Assembly: GCF_000227135.1 (NCBI RefSeq)
Contig: NC_018245.1
Coordinates: 250,628-314,627 of the forward strand
Length of the DNA stretch: 64,000 nucleotides
Direction: 5' to 3'
DNA from: Leishmania donovani
Lineage: Eukaryota > Euglenozoa > Kinetoplastea > Trypanosomatida > Trypanosomatidae
Below the pieces are notes generated by a model that had not been told where the DNA came from, ran no database searches, and saw only the letters and a program-made list of their open reading frames with translations. Within the stretch, counting starts at the first letter, position 1; every line of letters starts with the position of its first letter. Made by a program: the position numbers and the translations under genes. Positions 52,531 to 61,397 of the stretch are shown here, in pieces.

Positions 52531-55500
52531 ATGCCGCCGAAGCGTAAGGGTGCACGAGCTGTGCCTGCTCCGAAAACATCGAAGTCGCGCACGGCCTCCG
52601 CGGCAGTAGCTAGTGCAGATGGCCAATTCGACCCCGCGACCGCAACGAGGGCCAAGATCCCGACGGCGCTAGCCGCGGAACCAACTGGGCGCAAGCGTGG
52701 GCGGCCGCAAAGCGCGGGCGCGTTGCCAGCCAAGGCAGCGGGAGCCTCGGCGCCACTTCAGCCGTGCGTGCCACAAGTGTCTGCGGGTGCGCAAAAGCCG
52801 AAACGAAGGGCTGGCGCCGGCAATGCAGCTGCCTCGTCCACAGCGACTGGGCAAGCAGCCGCACAGACACCTCAGCCTCCACCAGAAAAGGTGGCACGGA
52901 CAGAGCTGCCCCAGCCCGTCGTTTCAAGGCCTACATTAATGGCTGCTGTCGCGGCATCGGCCATCAAAGAAGTGGGGACCGCCAGGCACCACAATGCAAG
53001 CACAGCGGACGAGGACCAACCCGAGAGCGTCTCCCTGCTTCGTCGCTATCTCCCTTTCCCGGTCCCGGCGTCCACTAACAGCAGCGGCGCCTCGGATGCA
53101 CAGGAGTGGAACATAAGTGACGCCGTGGTCTTCTCGACGTATCTCGCCGAGGTGCAGTCCCACCTAACTCGCCACTGCTGCCGGCAACTCGCGCGGCTCA
53201 CCACATCAACCGCGCCAGCCTTCTTGCACGCTGCAGCCCTGGGCGAGGCAGCGCTGACAGCCTCCCCAACACCACACATGTTGGCTCACGCAAGCAGCGG
53301 CCCTGACGATCAAGGGTCGCTGTCGCCGGTAGAGCAACTGGTTGACAGGCAGGAGCAGGCATATCGCACACTTCGGGCCACCATCGCTGCCTCCTGCGCT
53401 CTAGGTCACCGCTCCTGCCAGGTACTATGGGGGCCGCGCGGCAGCGGCAAGCACCGCATTCTGCGTCTTCTCGCTCACGACGTTCGTCGCACCCCCAACA
53501 CCTTCGTAATAGAGCTGCAGGGGCGGCTGCTGAAGGACGACGAGGCCGCTCTCGGCGTCATTGCCCAGCAGCTGCTCTCCTTCTTACAAAGCCCGCAGTC
53601 CGCGCAGCTGCGCGCCGTGCATTACCTCTTGCGCACCGGCACCTTCGGGTTTGGCCAGCTATTTCACTTCGAGCGGCACATGCAGGACGGCGACATGGTG
53701 GCGGCCGCGGCGACAGCGCCAGGACTCAGCGCACGCGCTATGGACGGTGCGGATACGTTACTCCTGCACACGTCTCAACACATGACTGGAGACGGCGGCC
53801 GAAGCGGCGCGACTCGGCGGCAGCGCCCGTCAACGGTAACTGCCCCGCCCACGAAAGCTCCGCACCGAGGGGCGAGGCGTGCGCGCTGGCGCTTGAGTCG
53901 CCCCGCGCCTGGTGATCGGGCCGACAGCAACGCGGACGGGTCGGCTGAGGATGCGGAGGACGATGCTACCGAGGACGAAGAAGCCGTGCAAGGGAGCGGC
54001 GTCATGGTGACGTCCACCACGACATACCTCACCGGCGGGGCGGCGAGTGCCCTGCCTCATCTCCAGCAAGCGCTTCTCCTCCTGAAGAGCCTAGGTTGCA
54101 GCATTGTCGTGTGCGTCCGCGACATCGACGTTTTCGGCATCCGCTGCGATCAACTCCTCTACGTCCTCTCCGGTCTCATGCACGATAGTGACGGAGGCGG
54201 CGGCGGTGCAGGTGGTGGCGGAGGGCTGTCTCTCGTGCTGGCGTCCGCCGCGCCTGACATCCGCCAGCTGGAGAAGCGGCTCTCCAGTCGTCTAACTTGC
54301 GAGACGCGGTACGTGCCGCTGTTGCCCTGGTCCTTGCGCAACCTGCTTGCCGCTACGCTGCACACAATGGCGCAGGACGCGTCGCACCAGGTTTGCATGA
54401 AGGAGGTTGGTCGACAAAGGGCGGACCTAGTCGCAACTCTGCGTTCTGGTGCGACGAAACTGCGACAGAGCACGGAGGGCGGCGGCAAGATCCAAAAGCG
54501 TGAGCAGGAGGCGCTGAAAAAGTCGATGGCTGACCTGGAGGCGCGACTGCACGCGAGCGAGGCCACGCTGCGAGAATTGCGTGCACAGCGGCGACACCTT
54601 CTCAGCCTGCTCGACACAGAGACTGCCCCCACGACCATGGCACTCGGCGCCAACAGTGCCGGCTCTCCGGCACTGGGTTACTACAGAGCTTCCGGCTGGC
54701 GCTCTTCAGCGCTGCCGTTGCCGCTGCAGCTACAGCAGCGGGCGCCCACCTCTGCAAGTTCAACGTCTTCGTCCTTTACGACTGCTCGCACCTGGTCTGT
54801 CGGCTCGCTGCTCGCCCACTCCTCTCTGACGCTCGAGGTGCAGTGCGTCATGTGCGAGGAGCTTCTCCGACAACTCTGTTGCGCCACACGCGCACGCCAA
54901 GCACGGGGTTCTGCCGGTGTTGATGCCGCCTGTGGCAGCGGCTGCCCTGCACTCGCGCAACTGGTGACGGAGCTGAGCACGGAGCTCGAGCTGAACAGCA
55001 GCACCAGCTCAACCGTGCTGACGGTGCTGGCGAATCACCTGTGCAAGGCTGCTAGCGGTGCCGTCGATCTTCTTGGTGGAAGTGGTCGGCGCGTGCTGCT
55101 GAGTTGGTTGCGCGCACGGCTGCGGCAAGAGCCCATCCCTCCGGCGGCCGCCAGCGTCACCTCTGCTGCGCAGGCAAGCACCACATGCCCAGCGGGGGTG
55201 CCACAGATGATTTTGCTGCGCTGGCGGGAGGCGGCGCAGTCCATGGTGACGAACATCCCCGACCGTCGTGCAGGGCTCGCCGAAGAAGCAGCAATGAATG
55301 AGCGCTTCGTTGGCGTTGACCTCCGACCATCGCTTGCCTTGGGCGACCGTGAGCCGGCGGCGACGGATGGTGCGAACATCAGCCGCTCAGAGTACCACCG
55401 CCCACCTCCAGGGCTGCCGCCGCTGTCTTTGCTGCCCCCGAACCTACATGACCTGCTCGCCGACGGTCAGCTTGTTGGCATGGGCTACGGCAGTCGCGAG

Positions 55501-55833
55501 GTGCTGCTGGTCCTCTTCTACATGCACATCCACCACACCAGCGGCGTGCAGGAGCGCACCGTAGCCGATCTTCTCGAAGACGTCTCCTCCTCGCTTGGGA
55601 CGAAGGCGGCGGCTGCGCTAGATCGAGAGGCGTTTCGCCATGCCATTCGCCTGCTGTGCCGCTGGCGGCTCCTGCGTGTGGTGGAGGCGCACTCACAGCT
55701 GCTCGAAATCTGCGGCAGCGACGCGCGACTGCGCGAATTTCTCTTGACCGTGCTGTCAAAGCAACCCGCGTGGTGTGAAGCTGAGTTGGGCCTTGACGCG
55801 CGCGAGATCATGCGCTTCCGCAGCCTCCTGTGA
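52531..55833 (+). CDS. ORC4: Origin recognition complex subunit 4-like protein (ORC4)
   Basis: 1,100 residues, against roughly 435-530 in animals and yeast. After a basic, Ala/Pro-rich N-terminus with an AT-hook core (RKRGRP, residues 54-59), the AAA+ region resembles ORC4. It has Walker A-like GPRGSGKH (301-308), then VIELQGRLLKDDEAALGVIAQQL, parallel to ORC4's HLNGLLQ...ALKEI segment. Next come a Walker B-like VRDIDVF (529-535) and a sensor-type strand LSLVLASAAPDIRQLEKRLSSRL. A coiled-coil insertion follows (about residues 640-690), and a C-terminal winged-helix segment (SREVLLVLFYMHIHH ... FRHAIRLLCRWRLLRVV) from about 987. ORC4 helps load MCM helicases at replication origins in the nucleus. 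The open frame extends 37 codons upstream only via a GTG, so the first ATG is used. Walker A has His for Thr, and Walker B lacks the usual Asp-Glu pair. ORC4 is the best match among ORC/CDC6 proteins. Confidence 0.82.
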   Translation: MPPKRKGARAVPAPKTSKSRTASAAVASADGQFDPATATRAKIPTALAAEPTGRKRGRPQSAGALPAKAAGASAPLQPCVPQVSAGAQKPKRRAGAGNAAASSTATGQAAAQTPQPPPEKVARTELPQPVVSRPTLMAAVAASAIKEVGTARHHNASTADEDQPESVSLLRRYLPFPVPASTNSSGASDAQEWNISDAVVFSTYLAEVQSHLTRHCCRQLARLTTSTAPAFLHAAALGEAALTASPTPHMLAHASSGPDDQGSLSPVEQLVDRQEQAYRTLRATIAASCALGHRSCQVLWGPRGSGKHRILRLLAHDVRRTPNTFVIELQGRLLKDDEAALGVIAQQLLSFLQSPQSAQLRAVHYLLRTGTFGFGQLFHFERHMQDGDMVAAAATAPGLSARAMDGADTLLLHTSQHMTGDGGRSGATRRQRPSTVTAPPTKAPHRGARRARWRLSRPAPGDRADSNADGSAEDAEDDATEDEEAVQGSGVMVTSTTTYLTGGAASALPHLQQALLLLKSLGCSIVVCVRDIDVFGIRCDQLLYVLSGLMHDSDGGGGGAGGGGGLSLVLASAAPDIRQLEKRLSSRLTCETRYVPLLPWSLRNLLAATLHTMAQDASHQVCMKEVGRQRADLVATLRSGATKLRQSTEGGGKIQKREQEALKKSMADLEARLHASEATLRELRAQRRHLLSLLDTETAPTTMALGANSAGSPALGYYRASGWRSSALPLPLQLQQRAPTSASSTSSSFTTARTWSVGSLLAHSSLTLEVQCVMCEELLRQLCCATRARQARGSAGVDAACGSGCPALAQLVTELSTELELNSSTSSTVLTVLANHLCKAASGAVDLLGGSGRRVLLSWLRARLRQEPIPPAAASVTSAAQASTTCPAGVPQMILLRWREAAQSMVTNIPDRRAGLAEEAAMNERFVGVDLRPSLALGDREPAATDGANISRSEYHRPPPGLPPLSLLPPNLHDLLADGQLVGMGYGSREVLLVLFYMHIHHTSGVQERTVADLLEDVSSSLGTKAAAALDREAFRHAIRLLCRWRLLRVVEAHSQLLEICGSDARLREFLLTVLSKQPAWCEAELGLDAREIMRFRSLL

Positions 55834-56566
55834 CACGCAGCATCAGCAGCACAGGAGCGAGAAACGAAAGGAGGCAGCTGCTGTGGTGTCCGTGTGCGTG
55901 ACTGTATGCGTGATTCTTATTGGCTGGGAGTACAGGAAGAGCAAGGCAGGGCATCTCGCGCGTGCACAGCGGACGAAGTCGCCGCTTACCTGTACGTGCA
56001 CGGAATCGCGCGCATACATCATCCAGACGAACCGTGCGGCCTGGTATCTCACTTGTGCACCGCATGCAGCGCACCTCGACATTAACTCTTCAAATCACTG
56101 GACCATCTGTAATGGGATCTGCCTCTCCGCCCATCTAGGAATGGGAACCGGCAGATGAGATGGCAGAGCGTCAGCCGTATCAACATCCGCGGCCTTGTGT
56201 GTGCCACGCGCACGCACACGCACACCCAAACCGCCCCCTCTGCGATCACATCCCTGAAGTGCCTACGCGTATCCCTTCCCTCCGATCTACTCTCTGACCT
56301 GGCTGCCGGCAGGGAACACACATGTAAGCGCATACACACGAATTCGCCACAACGTCATCCATTGCATAGAAGGAAAAGGCCTATTCTCGACGCAGCAGAC
56401 AAGACACACGCTGGCCCCTACACCAAACCGCACTCCTCTACGAGCCGCAGGAAGCGAAGGGTGCCAGTGAGTGTGGTCACGGCAGGATACTCCCCTAAGT
56501 CTCTCTCCCGCACGAACGCATCCTTCTTCGCCTCCTTGAGCGAGCAGAGGGTGAGGGGGAGGGAAG
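55834..56566. other. Intergenic spacer before the dynein light chain
   Basis: Less repetitive than the other spacers; no open frame of interest and no recognisable RNA gene. Confidence 0.55.
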
Positions 56567-57319
56567 ATGGCTGACCATAGCTCCGAGAACTCGACAGCGG
56601 CGGAGACCGTAAACAGTGATCTCGATGCCACGCGCCCCGGCGCCGACGCCGCCACGCTCAGGGGCAGCTCCGGCGCTGACGAGACCTCCAAGAATGTGAC
56701 GACAAGTGGGCAGGACGTGCCAGAAGACCAACAAGGATCGACCACTGCAGGCGTGGCAGACGGTGCGAATGGCGAGGCAGCGGTGAGCGCCGAAAAGGCA
56801 ACGGCCGCCAACACCAACAACGACGGCAGCGGCAGCCAAGAAGATGGCGAAGCGGACGAGGATGAGGAAGAGGACGACGCCGGGCACTGGGAGCGCGTTG
56901 CGGCGAGCGATGTCAAGAACATCATCTTGCAAGTGTTGAGCCCATACTTTGACGACGACGTCGGCGGTGGCGCCGCTGCAGGCCCTGGTGGTGATTTGGC
57001 CGCTATACCGTCTGCGTCGGGCCCTTCGCCGCCGGCAATCGAAGAAGACCGCGACGGTGACGACACGGCGCAACGCTACGATCATTTCAAGGCCGAGGAG
57101 TGGGTGGCGCTGGTGTGCGACGGCATCATGGAGCGCCTGGTCGCCCTTGGAAAACCGTTCAAGTTTGTCGTGCACGCGATGGTGATGCGCAAGTGCGGGG
57201 CAGGTGTGCACGTGTGCTCTAGCTGCTATTATGCCCCTATGGATGGTTGGCTGAGCCACGCCCACGACCTCTCTGCACACCTCTACGCGGTTGTGACGGT
57301 GTACTGGTGCGCAGTGTAG
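56567..57319 (+). CDS. Tctex-type dynein light chain with long acidic N-terminal extension
   Basis: 250 residues. The last 80 or so form a Tctex-1/DYNLT domain: KAEEWVALVCDGIMERLVAL, GKPFKFVVHAMVMRKCGAGV, HVCSSCYYAPMDGW, and the closing strand LYAVVTVYWCAV. These domains dimerise and link cargo or intermediate chains to cytoplasmic or axonemal dynein. Classical light chains are about 110-140 residues. Here about 160 extra residues precede the domain, first Ser/Thr/Ala/Gly-rich and then strongly acidic (GEADEDEEEDDAGHWERV). The segment DVKNIILQVLSPYFDD at about 115-130 matches the first helix of Tctex domains, so a Gly/Pro-rich insertion separates helix 1 from helix 2. An axonemal or intraflagellar role is plausible in a flagellate but not shown. 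Confidence 0.9.
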   Translation: MADHSSENSTAAETVNSDLDATRPGADAATLRGSSGADETSKNVTTSGQDVPEDQQGSTTAGVADGANGEAAVSAEKATAANTNNDGSGSQEDGEADEDEEEDDAGHWERVAASDVKNIILQVLSPYFDDDVGGGAAAGPGGDLAAIPSASGPSPPAIEEDRDGDDTAQRYDHFKAEEWVALVCDGIMERLVALGKPFKFVVHAMVMRKCGAGVHVCSSCYYAPMDGWLSHAHDLSAHLYAVVTVYWCAV

Positions 57320-58397
57320 GCGTCGTATGCGCGCATCTGTGCGCCCCTTCCTCCCTCGATGTGAATTAAAGCTCCACCCCACCCCTCCTTCTACCACAGA
57401 TCGCGGGCCTCTCCCTCTCTCAAGCATTGGCGCGCGCAGCCTCGCCACGACGGTGACGAGCCTGATCAACCCCCCCCCCCTTGCAGATGGAAGCGAGACG
57501 GCCGAAACCATCAATAGACGATGTCGCCATCAACAACTGCATCAGTGTACGATGTACACTGGCCTTCCTGAGTCTTTGGGTGAGTGTGTCGTGGCGATGA
57601 TGACGCGCGCATCCTCTCACCGGCCATCTCCACCGTTGCAACCAGTACTTGGATCTGTTTCTTTTTTTCGCGTCCGAAACGCGGAGGAGATCCCCCAAAG
57701 TCTCTCTCCTGTCGTGCGCTCCCGCACTCTCGACAAGAGATGCGCGCCCGTGGGCCTCACGGGTGCGTAGCGGTGTGGTCGATGCACATGCCGTACCCAC
57801 CCACCTCATCTTCCCTCGCCTTTGCATTCAAATGTGCGCATGGATAGACATGTACATCGCTATTGAATGAACGAAACAACATAATGCGCAGCATGGCGCC
57901 CCCCCCCCACGATCGTGTCCGTAACTGGCACATCTCCTCCAGCCCACCCATCGACTTCCGCTCTTCGCTCTTCGCTCTCCTTCGCGCACGCGCACAAGCA
58001 CTACTATACACATCTGTGTGCCCCCCCCCTCCCATTGGCCTTGTGCCTCGCTCTCGCTCGCGCTCTCTGTCTGTCTCACTCGTGTGTGTGTTTGTGTGTG
58101 CGCGCGTGTATGTGAGCGGGCATCGTAGCCTTCTCCCACCGTTCTTTACGCCTTCCTGCTTTATTTCCTTTGTTGTTCTTCTTGTGCGCCTACCCCACCA
58201 CCACCACCCCCCATACACACCATACACCACACCCCACAGGGCTCCCTGACGGCGGTGCTTGTCTTCCTCTTATGCTTTCTGCGTGGGACGAAGAGCAACG
58301 ATACTCCGAAATTAGGGCCCGCGCCGTCTCCACACTTGTCACCTCTCCCTAATCCCTCCCCCTCCCCCCTCCCCGCACCTCTTCGCAACCGGCAGGT
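57320..58397. other. Intergenic spacer before EF-Tu
   Basis: C-runs, CT and GT tracts; no supportable gene. The right end holds a long pyrimidine-rich region and the likely EF-Tu acceptor. Confidence 0.6.
58129..58239 (+). promoter_or_regulatory. Probable spliced-leader acceptor region for EF-Tu
   Basis: A long T/C-rich then ACC-rich tract without internal AG near its 3' end, terminated by CACAG (AG at 58238-58239), 158 nt before the ATG. A nearer AG at about 58395 is possible. Inferred only. Confidence 0.45.
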
Positions 58398-59798
58398 ATG
58401 TTTCGCTCGTGTGTGCATCGCCTTGCCCCCAAGGCGAAGGAGGCGTTTGTTCGCGGTAAGCCGCATCTCATCATCGGCACCATCGGTCACGTCGACCACG
58501 GCAAGACGACGCTGACGTCGGCCATCACGACGGTTCTCGCGAAGCGCGGTCAGGCGCAGGCGCTGGACTACTTCGCCATCGACAAGTCCCCGGAGGAGAA
58601 GAGCCGCAAAATCACCATCAATGCCACGCACGTCGAGTACGAGTCGGAGAAACGCCACTACGGACACATCGACTGCCCCGGTCACATGGACTTTGTGAAG
58701 AACATGATCACCGGAGCTGCGCAGATGGACGGTGGCATCATTGTGGTGGCGGCCACCGACGGCGTCATGCCGCAGACACGCGAGCACCTCCTGATCTGCT
58801 CGCAGATCGGGCTTCCGGCGCTCGTAGGGTTCATCAACAAGGTGGACATGACGGACGAGGACACGTGCGACCTGGTGGACATGGAGCTGCGCGAGCAGCT
58901 GGAGAAATACAAGTTTCCGGCGGAGGAGACGCCAATCGTGCGCGGCTCAGCCCTCAAAGCCGTCGAGGGCGATGCGAAGTACGAGGAGAACATTCTCGAA
59001 CTGGTGCGGAAGTGTGACGAGTGGATCCCTGACCCGCCGCGCAACACAGACAAGCCTTTCCTTATGGCCATCGAGCACGTTTACGAGATCGGCAAGGACA
59101 AGAAGAGCGTTGTCGTGACCGGCCGCGTCGATCAGGGCATTCTGAAGCTCAACACAGACGCCGAGCTGGCCGGCTTCAGCTCCAAGAAGTCGACGGTGAG
59201 GGTGACGGGCATCGAGATGTACCACAAGACGCTGAGCGAGTGCATGCCTGGTGACTCCGTCGGCGTCAGCATTGTCGGGACCGGCGACACGACCAGTCTA
59301 TCCAAGGGCAACGTGGAACGCGGCATGGTGATGGCGGCGACGGGTAGCACGAACCTGTACAACAAGGTGAAGGCGCAGGTGTACGTGCTGACGAAGGATG
59401 AGGGCGGCCGCCACACTGGCTTTAGTCCTCACTACCGCCCGCAGCTCTTCTTCCATTGTGCTGACGTGACGGCGGACATGAGCTTCCCGGAGGCGGAGAA
59501 GCACCGCGAAGAGCTCAACAAGAAATTCGGCCGCGGCCCCGAGGAGGACAAGAAGAAAGAGGCAGCGATGAAGGAGTTCGAGAGCAAGCTCGTCTGCATG
59601 CCGGGCGATAACCGCGAGCTGATCCTGACGCTGGCGTACCCGATGCCCATTGAAAAGGGTCTGAAGTTCACCATCCGTGAGGGCAAGATCACTGTCGGCT
59701 GGGGCGCCGTGGTGGAGACAATGGGCCTCGACACGAAGGTGAACATTGAAGGCAAGCGCATCGGCGCGAAGCCGGTGACTGGCAAGAAGAAGAAGTAG
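58398..59798 (+). CDS. Mitochondrial translation elongation factor Tu
   Basis: 466 residues; a GTPase that delivers aminoacyl-tRNA to the mitochondrial ribosome. G-domain motifs are complete: GHVDHGKT (30-37), DCPGH (92-96, with the catalytic His), NKVD (147-150) and GSAL (183-186). The Arg-rich N-terminus fits a mitochondrial presequence. Domain 3 has KDEGGRHTGFSPHYRPQ and MPGDN as in bacterial EF-Tu, but about 30 extra Lys/Glu-rich residues (roughly 365-397) are inserted between them. There is also a C-terminal Lys-rich extension ending KKKK. A trypanosomatid-specific domain-3 insertion of this kind has been reported as essential in Trypanosoma brucei EF-Tu. In switch I the usual RGITI reads RKITI. 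Kinetoplastid mitochondria import all their tRNAs, which may explain the altered tRNA-facing domain. Confidence 0.96.
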   Translation: MFRSCVHRLAPKAKEAFVRGKPHLIIGTIGHVDHGKTTLTSAITTVLAKRGQAQALDYFAIDKSPEEKSRKITINATHVEYESEKRHYGHIDCPGHMDFVKNMITGAAQMDGGIIVVAATDGVMPQTREHLLICSQIGLPALVGFINKVDMTDEDTCDLVDMELREQLEKYKFPAEETPIVRGSALKAVEGDAKYEENILELVRKCDEWIPDPPRNTDKPFLMAIEHVYEIGKDKKSVVVTGRVDQGILKLNTDAELAGFSSKKSTVRVTGIEMYHKTLSECMPGDSVGVSIVGTGDTTSLSKGNVERGMVMAATGSTNLYNKVKAQVYVLTKDEGGRHTGFSPHYRPQLFFHCADVTADMSFPEAEKHREELNKKFGRGPEEDKKKEAAMKEFESKLVCMPGDNRELILTLAYPMPIEKGLKFTIREGKITVGWGAVVETMGLDTKVNIEGKRIGAKPVTGKKKK

Positions 59799-61397
59799 AG
59801 TGCACATGGCTGAGTGCATGAGGGTGTGTCTGGAGGAAAGGGGAGGGAGGCGGAGGTAACGGGAAGAGATGGTGACGCTGTGACGCTGGAAGCAAAGGAA
59901 CTGAGAGAACTACGTGTCTATTAGGTTAGCCTCCCTCCTCCCGGCCCTTCAGCATGCACGCCGCCACCACCACCGTAACCACACCTTTTTCTTTCATGCG
60001 CGCGTGCGTGCATCGCTTTTTTTTCGTATGTGTGCGGGGGGGGGGTCTACTTCCCCTCTTGTTTAATTCACAGATTCTTCACTCTTCGTTTCGCCTCTAA
60101 TGCGTGCGCGGTGCGATGTGTGTGCGTGTGTGCGTGTGTGTGTGTGTGTGTATGTAGGTTTCCGCTCGTGTTCCTTGTTGGTGTCGTGCCCTTGTTGGTA
60201 TCTTGTAACGGCGACAAGTGTATCGGGCTCTTGCCGCCCCGTCTTCTGGTGTTCGTTTTTGTGTGTGTATTGTGCTTCTTACCGTGTTGGAAAGTGCGGC
60301 GTGCGGTGTGCGGGAAGGAGGGGGTGTCTCTGTGTGCGTGCGTTTGGTGGCGGGGCGGGTAGGAGGGTGATGGAGACTGTCTTATACACCAGCCTCGCTC
60401 TCTGCCCTCCGCCCTGCGGCTTTTCTCCCTGTGTAGTGGTGGACAAGAACGCAGGAGGTGTGTGAGCGCGTACAGACGCACACGCCTACACGGGAAATGC
60501 GCACAGTCGCACGCACCCATCCCCTCGTTTGTCTCTTCGGGCCGTTTTCTATTTTGTGTGGAATGTCTTGATTACTTTAAAAACGAGAGATAAGAGACCA
60601 CATCTCATCCACAACAGGATCTGCCTGTGCGTGTGTATGTGTGCGTGTGCGTGTGCGTAAGGAAGTCGTCCTCTCGGGTGGTGCTGGCTCGTTCTTGAGC
60701 TGCGCTGACGCGCACAGGCACACAGGACGCGCAGGCCCAGCTCATGGTACGCACATTGGTAAAGCGGGCAGTGTCACGTCAAGACTTCGTCTTTGTTTTT
60801 AATGAAGCATGCATGAGCTAAGTCAGCAGGCGGAAGTGTGGAATGACGACGACGCAGTGGCGAGGTGGTGGCCAAGCGGGCGAGGGAGCAACACGAGAGG
60901 TGCAGGGGAAAAAAAAAAACGCAGCGTACAGAGGCGCTTGCAAGGAGCGTAGAGTTTGGCGGGCGGTCGTCGTGGCCGCGCGCACATACCCACGTCCGCT
61001 TAAGCGTGTCTTTGGAAGGTGTGATGACCTCATGCAAGAGTAAGTGAGGTGCGCCGAGAAAGGGAGACGCAGGGGTACAAGAGCTGTAATTTGCATGAGG
61101 GGCGGCCATGCAGTCTCTCCCAAACAAGCATCTCTGCGCGCATGCTGCAACGAGTGAGAAGAGACGCTTCCTGCTCCCCCCACCACCTTCGTCTCCACTT
61201 AGCCCCTCCCCCCCCTCCCGTGCCTCACTGCTGTTCCCCCGTCTCACCGGCTCTCCAATGACCTCGCCCTCTACCCCTCATCATCTACCCTCCCTTCCTC
61301 CCTCTCCCCACTCTTACCCCCTTCACCGAGTCACACAGCAGACACACGCACATGAACCGTCGCAGATACACCTGCGCACACATCATAGAAGAAGTGG
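59799..61397. other. Intergenic spacer, no gene seen
   Basis: About 1.6 kb with a poly-G run near 60036-60046, GT runs and T-rich tracts, then a C/T-rich stretch (61170-61330) that probably contains the acceptor for the next gene. Confidence 0.6.
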
